Positions 25,589 to 33,756 of a DNA stretch of 33,756 bases are shown here, piece after piece. Origin of the DNA: Acidobacteriota bacterium. Lineage in GTDB: Bacteria > Acidobacteriota > Terriglobia > UBA7540. Both the position numbers and the translations under genes were made by a program. Each line of letters starts with the position of its first letter. Positions within the stretch are counted from its first letter, which is position 1. The stretch covers positions 1-33,756 of the forward strand of contig CADDZC010000045.1 of the NCBI GenBank assembly GCA_902812365.1, given 5' to 3'. Below the pieces are notes generated by a model. The model saw only the letters and a program-made list of their open reading frames with translations, had not been told where the DNA came from and did not search any database.

Positions 25589-26284
25589 ATGGAAAACCAT
25601 TCCCAGTTACGGATTCTTAACAAGAAGGATGAATCGAGGGCGCGGGGTCTCAATCGGAGGCAGGTGGTACAGAGGCTGCTGGGTACGGCAGGAGCCGGGG
25701 TCATGATGCCCGGTTTGGCGGCGGGACACCCGGTGCGCAGTCATCTGATGAGCGAGTCCACGATGGCGGAGGCGGAGACGAAAGCTGCCGACCCCGCCTG
25801 GGAACCGCTGTTCCTAGACGCGCACCAGAATGACACGGTGACCGTACTGGCAGAACGCATCGTGCCCAATTCGACCGAGGCCCAGGTTAATCGCTTCATT
25901 GACCTGCTTCTCTCCGTTGATACCCAAGAGAACCAGAAGAAATTCCTCGCTTCCCTCGGGGCCTTCGAGCACGAGGCGCTCGTTCGTTACGGCCGGCCCT
26001 TTAAGGACCTCAGCGAAGAGCAGCAGAATGAGATTCTCACCGTCGCTTCCACAGAAAAGCCGGGCGCGGCGGGCGAAAACGGGAACTGGTCATGGTTTGC
26101 CGTACCCACGAAAGAAGACGGCGAGGCGCCCACACTAACCCTGCGTGATCACTTCGAGAATATGAAGGGCTGGGTGGTCGGCGCTTTCTATTCCTCGGAA
26201 GTGGGCATGAAAGAACTGGGATGGACGGGCCAAGTCATGTGGGAAAGTTTCCCTGGCTGCGAGCATCCTGAGGGCCACGCCTAA
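25589..26284 (+). CDS. Gluconate 2-dehydrogenase subunit 3-like protein, Tat-exported
   Basis: 231 residues. A twin-arginine signal is visible: LNRRQVVQRLLGTAGAGV (21-38), with a probable cleavage near AAGHP (44-48). The mature part contains the Gluconate_2-dh3 features: LAERIVPNSTEA, FIDLLLS, the LSEEQQNEIL helix, FENMKGWVVGAFYSSEVGMKELGW and the C-terminal WESFPGCEHP. In characterised systems this small subunit carries a GMC-type FAD dehydrogenase to the periplasm. No GMC large subunit or cytochrome c subunit is next to it here; the following gene is an iron permease. The ATG at 25589 has GGAGG about 10 nt upstream; an ATG at 25551 is also in frame. Confidence 0.85.
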   Translation: MENHSQLRILNKKDESRARGLNRRQVVQRLLGTAGAGVMMPGLAAGHPVRSHLMSESTMAEAETKAADPAWEPLFLDAHQNDTVTVLAERIVPNSTEAQVNRFIDLLLSVDTQENQKKFLASLGAFEHEALVRYGRPFKDLSEEQQNEILTVASTEKPGAAGENGNWSWFAVPTKEDGEAPTLTLRDHFENMKGWVVGAFYSSEVGMKELGWTGQVMWESFPGCEHPEGHA

Positions 26285-26377
26285 CCGAGCGCCAGCTGAG
26301 GCTGGACGGAGCTTGCCGCCGCCGCAAAGATCGCGATTAAGTAGAATCGCCGCTTCAGCCAGCCGCGTGTGACTCAA

Positions 26378-26406
26378 TTGACGCTCCTCCCCCTTGCCCC
26401 TAACAT
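26378..26406 (+). promoter_or_regulatory. Probable promoter of the iron uptake operon
   Basis: TTGACG (26378-26383, five of six) and TAACAT (26401-26406, four of six) have an exact 17-nt spacer, about 65 nt before the FTR1 start. I found no Fur-like or DtxR-like palindrome overlapping it. Confidence 0.5.
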
Positions 26407-26471
26407 CAGAAACGAGAAGGGTTCGATCGGCATCTTATAACAAGAAGGGTGAATTTTCGGCCCCTGCGCTT

Positions 26472-27752
26472 ATGTTCCAGTCACTGGTCATTACCTTACG
26501 CGAAGGCGTAGAAGCGGCGTTGATTGTCGGCATCGTTCTCGGCTACCTCCGCAAAGTGGGCCGCGGCGGGTGGAATCGGATTGTGTATTGGGCCTTGGCT
26601 ACCGCCGTGGCGGCGAGCCTCGTACTCGGTTACATTCTGCATCGACTCGAGGTCACAGAACTCGGCGATGCTTATGAAGGCGGCTTGATGTTGCTCGGCG
26701 CCGTCTTTGTGGGCTCGATGGTGTACTGGATGTGGAAGACCGGAAAGCGCATGAAGCAGGAGATCGAAGAGAAGCTGCACACGCTCGCTTCGGCTCCGGC
26801 ACGCGGTGCAGCGCTGGGCCTTTTTGCCTTCGTCTTCCTGATGGTGTTTCGAGAGGGCATCGAAACCGTGTTGTTTTTGGCTGCGGTATCGCTGCGCAGT
26901 TCGAGTGAGCTCATGGAATTCATGGGTGGCGTGCTGGGGTTGGCGCTGGCCGCCGGATTCGGCATCGCCTTTTTCAAAGGCAGTTTGCGCGTGAATGTGC
27001 GCCGGTTCTTCTCGATCACGACTCTGATCCTGGTGCTGGTGGCGGTCCAGCTTTTCGTGTCCGGTCTCCACGAACTTTCCGAGGCGGAGGTGCTTCCTTC
27101 GAGCCGCGCCGAGATGTTCTGGGTGGGGCGGCTGGTGAACAATGATTTGCTCTTCTTCATCATCGTTGTCGCCTTGTGCGTTTTTCTGGTTGTGGCGCAG
27201 CAGGTTCGAGCGAGCGGGGCCAAGGCCGAAGACTTGGCTCGGCTGCCGGCTCCGGAACGGCGCAAAGTGCTGGCCGCCGAGAAGCGCGATCGATCCTGGA
27301 AGCTCGCGGCCAGTGCTGTCGGGCTGGCCGCCATCGTCTTGGCCAGCCTGCAGTTTGTCTATTCGCGTGTCGCGCAGGCCGTTTCGCCCCCCGAGCTGGT
27401 CTCGGTGCGAGATGGTGCGGTGCGGATTCCGGTCGCCAAGCTTCAAGATCATAAGCTCCACCACTTTGCCGTAACGGTCGGTGGGACTCAGGTTCGCCTG
27501 ATCGCCATTTTGGATTCAACCGACACGGTACGCGCGGCGATGGACGCCTGCCTGATCTGCGGCAGCCAGGGCTATTATCAGGACGGGCAGAACGTGATCT
27601 GCCGCAACTGCGGCGCGGCCATCTACGTACCAACGATCGGCGCGGCGGGAGGGTGTAATCCCGCCCATCTCGACCCGCCTTATCAGGTGCAAGGGGCAAC
27701 GTTGATGATTTCTGAGACGGCTCTCCAGGCCGCCGCCAGGCATTTCCAATAG
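26472..27752 (+). CDS. FTR1 family high-affinity iron permease fused to a DUF2318 cysteine domain
   Basis: 426 residues from the ATG at 26472; the frame is open 26 codons upstream, but FTR1 proteins begin at MFQSLVITLREG. The two REGxE iron motifs of the permease are intact: REGVE (10-14) and REGIE (127-131). Seven hydrophobic spans fill residues 1-295. The tail (about 305-426) is a DUF2318-type domain: C360-x2-C363, GYYQDGQNVIC377-x2-C380 and GGC395NP, which probably binds iron or an Fe-S centre outside the membrane. In Campylobacter the FTR1 and DUF2318 proteins (Cj1658 and Cj1660) are separate members of the P19 iron locus. The next gene starts 5 nt after the stop. Confidence 0.92.
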   Translation: MFQSLVITLREGVEAALIVGIVLGYLRKVGRGGWNRIVYWALATAVAASLVLGYILHRLEVTELGDAYEGGLMLLGAVFVGSMVYWMWKTGKRMKQEIEEKLHTLASAPARGAALGLFAFVFLMVFREGIETVLFLAAVSLRSSSELMEFMGGVLGLALAAGFGIAFFKGSLRVNVRRFFSITTLILVLVAVQLFVSGLHELSEAEVLPSSRAEMFWVGRLVNNDLLFFIIVVALCVFLVVAQQVRASGAKAEDLARLPAPERRKVLAAEKRDRSWKLAASAVGLAAIVLASLQFVYSRVAQAVSPPELVSVRDGAVRIPVAKLQDHKLHHFAVTVGGTQVRLIAILDSTDTVRAAMDACLICGSQGYYQDGQNVICRNCGAAIYVPTIGAAGGCNPAHLDPPYQVQGATLMISETALQAAARHFQ

Positions 27753-27757
27753 GCGCG

Positions 27758-29065
27758 ATGCTGATCCGTATCATCCAACGCTCCCTCGTCCGCCGCCGCC
27801 AGCGCAAGATGTTGAGCGCCCTGGCGGTCGCTTTGGGGATCACGGTGGCAACCGTGGTGGGTACGATGATGCTCGATGTCGGTGACAGGATCAACCGCGA
27901 ACTGCGCTCGTTTGGCGCCAATATTTCCGTGACGCCGGCGGCCGACGGGCTGCCGGTTGAAATTGGCGGCATCGACTACCGCCCGGCCGGAGCCGGGGCG
28001 TTTCTGCGGGCAGACGACCTGGCCAAAATCAAGACGATATTTTGGCGTAACAATATCGTGGCCTTTGCTCCTTTCCTGTATCTTCCGGCTACGGTTCAGG
28101 GACGGCGCGCGGTGATCATTGGTACTTGGTTCCACCACGCCGTGCCGGTCAATGGGGGGGAAGTTTTCGAGACCGGTGTGCAGGACCTTCATCCCACTTG
28201 GCAAGTACGGGGTCGGTGGCCGAGTGACGGCGACCTCCAATCCTGTTTGGTGGGTCAGCGACTAGCCCGGGCCTTGCACCTTCGTCCGGGCGACGCTGTC
28301 CGCGTATCCGTGGGCGGGACGGTTCCACCCGCTTTTGCCGCCGCTTCGAAACCTTCGGCGTCCGTCATGCAGTTTGAAATCTCGGGCATGGTGGAGACCG
28401 GCGGTCCCGAAGAGGACCAGATTTTCGCGCCCCTTGAAACCGTGCAGCGACTGGCCAGGCAACCCGGCAAGGTCCGCCGGGTCGAGGTCAGCGCCCTCAC
28501 CAAACCCGAAGACGACTTTGCCCGCCGCGACCCCTCCCGCATGTCACCGGAAGAGCTCGAGCGTTGGAGCTGTTCGCCCTATGTTCGCTCCATCGCCTAT
28601 CAGATTCAACAGGCCATTCCGGGCTCGGTAGCCCAACCCGTGTTGCCGGTGGCAGAGACCGAGGGCAAGATTCTCAATCGCGTCGGGGCGCTTATGGGTC
28701 TGCTGGCCGCTGCAGCGCTCATCACCGCGGCGCTGGCGGTCGCTTCGATGATGCTGGCGAATGTCTTCGAAAGGCGTGCGGAGATTGGTCTCTATAAGGC
28801 ATTGGGCGCCACCGACGCCCGCGTGGCGCTGATCTTTTTGATCGAGGCCTCTGTGGTGGGTGTGGCCGGCGGCACCATCGGTTATTTTGCCGGCAGCGCG
28901 CTGGCCTGGCGGCTGGCAATTCGAGTCTTTGGGACGCCCGCCGGCATCCACTGGGCGATCCTACCGGCCGTTCTGTTGCTGGCGCTCGTGGTGACTTGGG
29001 TGGGCAGCGCGGGACCGCTGGCGCGGGGCTTGAAAGCCCCTGCCGCTGCAGCCCTGAGGAATTGA
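27758..29065 (+). CDS. FtsX/MacB-type ABC transporter permease, first of two
   Basis: 435 residues. It has one N-terminal span (about 19-40), a large extracytoplasmic domain (about 42-305) and three C-terminal spans within 308-425, the four-span layout of FtsX/LolCE/MacB proteins. The cytoplasmic coupling helix FERRAEIGLYKALGAT after the second span is the family signature. These proteins do not form a substrate channel; they pass mechanical force from the ATPase to outside partners. Placed 5 nt after the FTR1-DUF2318 gene, it corresponds to Cj1661/Cj1662 of the Campylobacter P19 iron locus. Its likely role is to help release or reduce iron for the FTR1 permease; that is inference. Confidence 0.9.
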   Translation: MLIRIIQRSLVRRRQRKMLSALAVALGITVATVVGTMMLDVGDRINRELRSFGANISVTPAADGLPVEIGGIDYRPAGAGAFLRADDLAKIKTIFWRNNIVAFAPFLYLPATVQGRRAVIIGTWFHHAVPVNGGEVFETGVQDLHPTWQVRGRWPSDGDLQSCLVGQRLARALHLRPGDAVRVSVGGTVPPAFAAASKPSASVMQFEISGMVETGGPEEDQIFAPLETVQRLARQPGKVRRVEVSALTKPEDDFARRDPSRMSPEELERWSCSPYVRSIAYQIQQAIPGSVAQPVLPVAETEGKILNRVGALMGLLAAAALITAALAVASMMLANVFERRAEIGLYKALGATDARVALIFLIEASVVGVAGGTIGYFAGSALAWRLAIRVFGTPAGIHWAILPAVLLLALVVTWVGSAGPLARGLKAPAAAALRN

Positions 29066-29377
29066 CGAAGGAAGCCGTAGGCAGGGCTCGCCATGGTGGC
29101 GCGGGAACGCTCGTCGGGACCCGCAGATCCTTTTGCTCTCGAGAGCCGTCCACGTTAGGGGCGGATAGCTTGGCATCCGGGAGGGTGTGTGGGAAGGGTG
29201 AGGTGAGGTGTAACGCGTCCGAGAATATGTTAACATTAAGACGGTCAGCGTTCGAAGTCGAGAGAGTTTGGTTAACCTTTGTTTTTCAATGAGATACATT
29301 AGATCACCGGGCCGCGTTTTGAAGCTCGGAAAGCTTATGGCTTCGAGTCCGAGACGGGCTGGTTTTCCCGAAAGCGC
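29066..29377 (+). other. Gap of 312 bases inside the iron operon
   Basis: The two permease genes are separated by an unusually long gap for this operon. Its second half is AT-richer than the rest (about 29220-29310) and holds two GTTAAC palindromes at 29229-29234 and 29271-29276, 42 bp apart. No gene, terminator or convincing promoter was identified. Confidence 0.5.
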
Positions 29378-30598
29378 ATGAGTCCAAGACGGCGAAGGCC
29401 CCATCACCGAATGTTTTGGCGCATGTGGTTCCGGTGGCTGACCGGTAGGCGGCCCCAGGCGCTCCTGGCGCTCGTGTCTTTGGCCGTGGGTGCGACCGTC
29501 GCTTCGACTCTCATTGATCTGTACGGCGGTGTGCGCCGCAAAATGACCGAAGAATTTCGGGCTTACGGCGCCAATATCGTGCTGGCTCCGGCTTCCGCCG
29601 GCGGCTCATCGCTTCCCGAGGACGTGACCCCCCTCATGGACGCCGGGGTTTTGAACCGGATCGAGGAGCTTCGGGCCCGTATTCCCGGCCTGATCGATGC
29701 GCCGATGCTGGATGTGGTGGCGCTTGTTTCTCGCGTGCCGGCCGGCGCCGAGGCCTACGGCGTGGCCGAGGAAGCCGTCGCCGTCGGCACCAACCTGGCC
29801 GCCTTCCAACGGCTGAATCCCGGCTGGCACGTCCAGCAAGCCCCTGGCGCGGGTACCGCGGTTCAATGCGCGGTCGGCGCCCGCCTGGCCCAACGCCTGG
29901 GGCTTCATGTGGGGGAGTCGATCGAAGTCTCCACCCTGGGCTCGGAGTCGCGTGAAGGAGGACGGGCGCGGTTCTGGGTGTCCGAGATCATCGCTTCCGG
30001 TGCCTCCGAAGATGACCAAGTGTTGCTTCCGCTCGATTCCTTGCAGGGCCTGACGGGATTGGCGGGCAAGATCAGCGTGGTGGAACTCAGCGTGCCCGCC
30101 GACGCGGCCACGGTCGCGAGCGCGGTGAACAACCTGTCACAAATGTTGCCGGGCGTTGACGTACGCCCCCTCCGGCAGATTGCCGAACCAGAAGGTCGGG
30201 TGCTCATGACGATCCGCGGGTTGCTCATTTCATTGACTACGCTGGTTCTGGGGATCGTCGTGCTGTGCGTCATGAGCACCATGACGGTGATTCTGTTGGA
30301 GCGCCGCCGCGACGTGGCGGTGATGAAGTCCCTCGGAGCCACCCCGGCCCTGGTGAGCCGCTTGGTGCTGGCGGAAGTGGCCACGCTCGGCCTGCTGGGC
30401 GGCTTAGTAGGTTTTGCTCTGGGCGCGGTCGTGGCCAGCGATCTCGGGCGTCAACTGTTCGGAGTCCGGCTCGTCCCGCTTTGGTGGACTCTGCCTGCCC
30501 TCTGCGCCGCTTCGGTTCTGGTTACGATAGCCTCGACGGCTCTGCCTCTGGGAACGGTGCGCAGCGTTGACCCGGCCGCCGTTCTCAGGGGAGAATGA
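29378..30598 (+). CDS. FtsX/MacB-type ABC transporter permease, second of two
   Basis: 406 residues from the ATG at 29378; an ATG at 29411 (MFWRMWFRWL) is equally plausible and would remove a very basic lead. The layout is as in the first permease: a span near 27-45, an outer domain to about 270, and three C-terminal spans. The coupling-helix signature is LERRRDVAVMKSLGAT. The protein resembles the first permease in its early outer-domain motif (EEFRAYGANIVLAPAS here, RELRSFGANISVTPAA there), so the two are diverged paralogues likely to form a heterodimer. The ATPase gene follows 106 nt downstream. Confidence 0.9.
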   Translation: MSPRRRRPHHRMFWRMWFRWLTGRRPQALLALVSLAVGATVASTLIDLYGGVRRKMTEEFRAYGANIVLAPASAGGSSLPEDVTPLMDAGVLNRIEELRARIPGLIDAPMLDVVALVSRVPAGAEAYGVAEEAVAVGTNLAAFQRLNPGWHVQQAPGAGTAVQCAVGARLAQRLGLHVGESIEVSTLGSESREGGRARFWVSEIIASGASEDDQVLLPLDSLQGLTGLAGKISVVELSVPADAATVASAVNNLSQMLPGVDVRPLRQIAEPEGRVLMTIRGLLISLTTLVLGIVVLCVMSTMTVILLERRRDVAVMKSLGATPALVSRLVLAEVATLGLLGGLVGFALGAVVASDLGRQLFGVRLVPLWWTLPALCAASVLVTIASTALPLGTVRSVDPAAVLRGE

Positions 30599-30704
30599 GG
30601 CGGTTCGGCACAGCCGAGCCAGCGCCCCGCCGAGGCTCCATAACCGGTACCGGAAACACGCTGAACGCCGCCCGCAGCCGAAGTCGGGACTGACGGAGTA
30701 ACCT

Positions 30705-31793
30705 TTGGCTTTCATCGAAGTTCGCAGTTTGACCAAAAAATACGGCGCCGCCGTTTATGCCCTGAACCACACCTCCTTCACCGTCGAGAAGGGCGAATGG
30801 GTGGCGGTGATGGGCCCTTCCGGATCGGGCAAGAGCACCTTGCTCAACATCATTGGCGGTCTCGACGTCCCGACCTCGGGCCAGGTGCTCGTCGACGGGC
30901 AGGATGGGGCCGCGCTCGGAGCCGCCGCACGGGCCCGGTTTCGCGCCGAACGCATCGGCTTTATCTTCCAGCAATATCACCTCGTTCCCTACCTCACGAC
31001 GCTGGAAAACGTGATGCTGGCGCAGTATTTCCACAGCATGGCCGACGAAGAGGAGGCCGCCAACGCCCTCCGATGCGTGGGCCTCGGCGACCGCCTCCAC
31101 CACCTGCCGGCCCAGCTTTCCGGCGGCGAGCAGCAGCGCGCCTGCATCGCTCGCGCGCTCATCAACCAGCCGGACCTGATTTTGGCTGACGAGCCGACCG
31201 GCAACCTCGACGAGGTGAACGAAGCCATCGTCATGAGCCTGATGGCCCAGCTTCACCGGCAGGGGCGAACGGTGATCGTGGTGACGCACGATCCGGCCAT
31301 CGCCCGCATGGCCGAGCGGCGCATCGAGCTCCATAAGGGCCGCCTCACCGAGGTCAAGCTATTTGCCCACCATCAGGAGGAAGAGCTGCGCGACGAATTG
31401 CTGCACGCCGTGTGGAAGGCTCAAGAGACTTATGGGACGGTGGGCGTGCGCGCCGAGTCCTTGCCGGAATTTGCCGCCAGCCGCGCCACCTTCATCCTGA
31501 TGGAATCAGGCGGCTGGATTGAGCTCGGCGAGGGCCGGGTGTCGCTGACCGCCAAGGGCGAGCAGCGCGCCCGCCACGTGATTCGCCGGCACCGCCTGGC
31601 GGAGCGATTGTTTTATGACACCTTTGGCGTGGCGGAGGAGTTGCTCGACGAGAACGCTCAACGGGTCGAACACTCGCTCACGCCGGAAGTCACGGAAAAG
31701 ATTTGCATCTTCCTCCACCACCCCGAGACCTGCCCTCACGGCTCGCCCATCCCGCGCGGTGAATGCTGCCGCCAGGCCCCCCGGCCCGGCTGA
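30705..31793 (+). CDS. LolD/MacB-type ABC ATPase fused to a DtxR-like metal-dependent regulator
   Basis: 362 residues. The ATPase (1-220) has every key motif: Walker [10 protein letters not shown] (37-45), Q-loop FQQ (88-90), signature LSGGEQQR (138-145), Walker B with E163 (LILADEP) and switch H195. It is the motor for the two FtsX-type permeases upstream. Residues about 223-362 are not ATPase: a winged-helix region with wing and linker [25 protein letters not shown] leads into a DtxR/IdeR-type metal domain, with H296 and E300, then VEHSLTPEV (E322, H323) and [13 protein letters not shown]. Compared with DtxR, the ligands equal to H79, E83, E105 and H106 are kept, while H98 and C102 appear as D and Q. 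The C-terminus adds C354-C355. The start is TTG at 30705, with GGAG 6 nt upstream. Confidence 0.9.
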   Translation: MAFIEVRSLTKKYGAAVYALNHTSFTVEKGEWVAVMGPSGSGKSTLLNIIGGLDVPTSGQVLVDGQDGAALGAAARARFRAERIGFIFQQYHLVPYLTTLENVMLAQYFHSMADEEEAANALRCVGLGDRLHHLPAQLSGGEQQRACIARALINQPDLILADEPTGNLDEVNEAIVMSLMAQLHRQGRTVIVVTHDPAIARMAERRIELHKGRLTEVKLFAHHQEEELRDELLHAVWKAQETYGTVGVRAESLPEFAASRATFILMESGGWIELGEGRVSLTAKGEQRARHVIRRHRLAERLFYDTFGVAEELLDENAQRVEHSLTPEVTEKICIFLHHPETCPHGSPIPRGECCRQAPRPG

Positions 31794-31820
31794 GAAGCCG
31801 CCTGGCCGTCCCGGCGCGCA

Positions 31821-33320
31821 TCACAGCCCGCGTTCGGCCAGCTCGAAGGCCTTGAGCATGGCGCGGGCCTTGTTCCAGGACTCTTCGTATTCGCGCTCGG
31901 GAACCGAATCCGCCACGATGCCGGCCCCGGCCTGCAGATAAGCGGTGCGATCCTTGATCAGCACGGTGCGGATCACGATGCAGGAATTGAGGTTGCCCGA
32001 AAAATCGGCGTAGAGCACCGAGCCGCCATACAGGCCACGGCGCGTCGGCTCAAGTTCATCGATGATCTCCATGGCCCGCACCTTGGGCGCGCCCGACAGC
32101 GTGCCGGCCGGAAAGCAGGCGGCCAGCGCGCTGTAACTGTCGGCATCGGGGCGCAGCCGGCCTTGGATCAGCGAGACCAGGTGCATGACGTGCGAGTAGC
32201 GCTCGACAAACATGATCTCCTTCGGGCGCACCGTTGAGACTTCGCACACGCGGCCGACGTCGTTGCGCCCCAGATCGACCAGCATGATGTGCTCGGCGCG
32301 CTCCTTCTCGTCGCCCTTCAACTCCTGCTCGAGACGCAGGTCTTCCTCCTCCGTCCTGCCGCGCGGACGGGTGCCGGCAATGGGTCGATACTCGACGTCG
32401 CGGCCCGTCACCTTCACCAGCATCTCGGGCGATGAGCCGAGAACCGTCGCCTCGCCCAGCCGCAGAAAGTACAGATACGGCGACGGGTTCACCACCCGCA
32501 AGGCGCGATACAGCTCAAACGGCGGCACCCGCACCGGCACCTCCAGCCGCTGCGAGATCACCACCTGAAAAATGTCGCCGGCGCGGATGTATTCCTTCGA
32601 CCGCTCCACCATCGTTTCGTATTCGTCACGGCTCACGTTGGCCCGCACCCGCAGCGGGCCCCGAGGCCGCGGAATGCGCGGCTGGCGCAGGGGGCGCCGC
32701 AGGGCGCGCTCCATGTGGTCCAGTTGGCGCAGCGCCGCCTCGTATTTGGACTGCAGGCGGCCCGGGCCTTCGTCGGTCAAAACATTGGCGATGAGGAAGA
32801 GCCGGTGCTGCACGTGGTCGAAGGCCACAAGGTTGGTGAAATACATGAAGACGGCGTCGTCCACGTCCACATCCGGTTCCACGCGGGCCGGCAGCCGCTC
32901 GAGCTGGCGGACGACCTCATAGGCCAAATACCCCACCGCTCCCGCCGTGAACGGCGGCAACCCCGGCGCCGGAGCCGAATGGTATCGCGCGCCCACCTCG
33001 CGCAGGCAGGCGAAGATGTTTCCCGAGTGTTCATGTCGTTCCCGCCCGCGCCGGATCGTGACCCGGCCGCCCCGACAGGAGACCACCTGGAAGGGATCGA
33101 CGCCGAAGAAGGTGTAACGCCCCAGCCGTTCCCCCCCTTCCACGCTCTCAAGCAGGAAGCTATAGGGATGGGCCTTCGATCCCGGCCCGGTCTGCGGCGC
33201 CAGCCTCAAAAACGCCCCGACCGGACTCAACAGATCGGCGACGATGGCGCGATAGACGGGCACGACGTTGCCGTGCGCCGCCCGGCGCCGGAATTCGGCG
33301 AAGGTGGAAGTGGCCAGCAT
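31821..33320 (-). CDS. trpE: Anthranilate synthase component I
   Basis: 499 residues. With TrpG it makes anthranilate from chorismate, the first committed step of tryptophan synthesis. The N-terminal LLES motif (56-59) is the tryptophan feedback site. The chorismate-binding core is complete: PSPYLYFLRLG, the PIAGTRPRGRT loop, the LVDLGRNDVGRVC segment, FPAGTLSGAPKVRAMEIIDELEP and the C-terminal QAGAGIVADSVPEREYEE. trpG is not visible here; downstream the gene converges on the ABC ATPase gene with a 27-nt gap. Its ATG lies 19 nt after the aroE stop, so the two are probably cotranscribed. Confidence 0.97.
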   Translation of the reverse strand: MLATSTFAEFRRRAAHGNVVPVYRAIVADLLSPVGAFLRLAPQTGPGSKAHPYSFLLESVEGGERLGRYTFFGVDPFQVVSCRGGRVTIRRGRERHEHSGNIFACLREVGARYHSAPAPGLPPFTAGAVGYLAYEVVRQLERLPARVEPDVDVDDAVFMYFTNLVAFDHVQHRLFLIANVLTDEGPGRLQSKYEAALRQLDHMERALRRPLRQPRIPRPRGPLRVRANVSRDEYETMVERSKEYIRAGDIFQVVISQRLEVPVRVPPFELYRALRVVNPSPYLYFLRLGEATVLGSSPEMLVKVTGRDVEYRPIAGTRPRGRTEEEDLRLEQELKGDEKERAEHIMLVDLGRNDVGRVCEVSTVRPKEIMFVERYSHVMHLVSLIQGRLRPDADSYSALAACFPAGTLSGAPKVRAMEIIDELEPTRRGLYGGSVLYADFSGNLNSCIVIRTVLIKDRTAYLQAGAGIVADSVPEREYEESWNKARAMLKAFELAERGL

Positions 33321-33339
33321 GTTCCCGAGCGCCCCGGCC

Positions 33340-33756
33340 TCAGCCCACGGCCTGTCCCAGGGCTTGCCGCACCGCCTGCTCCATCAGCGCGTGGGGGGCG
33401 GATTTGCCCGTCCAGATTTCGAACTGCCGCGCCCCTTGATCCACGAGCATTTCGAGGCCCGAGATGGTGATCAAGCCGCGGCTGCGGGCCTCGGCCAGGA
33501 ACCGCGTCTCGACCGGATAGTAGACCATGTCAAACACCACCCGCACCCGCAGGCGGGCCAGATCAATGGGCAAGGCGTCCACGTTCGGAGCCATACCGAC
33601 CGGCGTGGCGTTGATGACGGCGTCGACGTCCAGCCCGTCGGCGCTCCCCCAAGGTACGACCCGGGCGGAAACGGCGTGGGCCAGTTGGCGCGCCGCCGCC
33701 TCGCGGCGGGCGGCCAGGAACACTTCGGCCCCTTCGGCGCGAAGCGCAAAGGCGGC
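33340..33756 (-). CDS. aroE: Shikimate dehydrogenase, C-terminal part (cut by right edge)
   Basis: 138 residues are visible, starting inside the Rossmann domain (AAFALRAEGAEVFLAARR, with the second strand and NADP-ribose side). NATPVGM, VFDMVYYPVETRFL and GLEMLVDQGARQFEIWTG are the conserved C-terminal AroE motifs, including the Gln that contacts shikimate. The enzyme reduces 3-dehydroshikimate with NADPH. The N-terminal catalytic half lies outside the window, so a fused AroD-AroE cannot be excluded. It precedes trpE by 19 nt, placing chorismate and tryptophan steps together. Confidence 0.94.
   Translation of the reverse strand, partial: AAFALRAEGAEVFLAARREAAARQLAHAVSARVVPWGSADGLDVDAVINATPVGMAPNVDALPIDLARLRVRVVFDMVYYPVETRFLAEARSRGLITISGLEMLVDQGARQFEIWTGKSAPHALMEQAVRQALGQAVG

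Noticed and set aside
26300-26471. A Fur or DtxR operator at the FTR1 promoter
   Set aside because: I found no palindrome close enough to either consensus. The promoter call stands on -35/-10 spacing only.

Overview
The window is a GC-rich (roughly 60-65 %) chromosomal segment packed with ordinary bacterial genes on both strands. It has no rRNA, tRNA, insertion sequence, CRISPR array or phage gene that I can recognise. The gene content suggests Acidobacteriota or a close relative: a beta-lactamase-fold/NamZ fusion, an LssY_C protein, a small zinc-ribbon membrane protein, an ECF promoter with a GCAAC -35 element, and the order tilS-ftsH. This placement is an inference from gene types and composition, not from a phylogenetic marker comparison.

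Left part (1-5.4 kb): an ECF sigma factor and its overlapping zinc-finger anti-sigma factor (cut by the left edge) lie on the minus strand behind a probable autoregulatory promoter. Next comes a minus-strand fusion of a serine beta-lactamase-like (AmiE-like) domain and a NamZ exo-muramidase domain, with a sodium:solute symporter diverging from it. This looks like a peptidoglycan-sugar salvage locus. The missing N-terminal part of the fusion gene is present but lies on the opposite strand, so a microinversion of about 70-85 bp has split the gene (or the assembly is wrong there).

5.4-8.3 kb: tyrS, purN, a DUF190 gene and crcB form a tight minus-strand array. In front of it are an extended -10 promoter, a well-formed fluoride riboswitch and an intrinsic terminator that the aptamer's 3' end overlaps. 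8.3-10.9 kb holds a zinc-ribbon membrane protein and an exported LssY_C protein. 11.0-16.4 kb holds aroF (DAHP synthase) behind a promoter and an attenuator-like leader, then gcvPB, a DegT-type aminotransferase and a Gfo/Idh/MocA oxidoreductase. 16.4-25.1 kb holds a short PilZ protein, tilS, ftsH, an aquaglyceroporin, a LacI-type regulator, htpX and an exported DipZ-like thioredoxin.

25.6-31.8 kb is the most interesting region: a high-affinity iron uptake operon related in content to the Campylobacter FTR1/P19 locus. It encodes an FTR1 permease fused to a DUF2318 four-cysteine domain, two FtsX/MacB-type permeases, and a LolD-type ABC ATPase that continues into a complete DtxR-like (winged helix plus metal-binding) region. 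The fusion suggests a transporter motor that senses metal itself, or a regulator tethered to the transporter. An orphan Tat-exported gluconate 2-dehydrogenase subunit 3 lies just upstream. The right end carries trpE and a truncated aroE, both on the minus strand.
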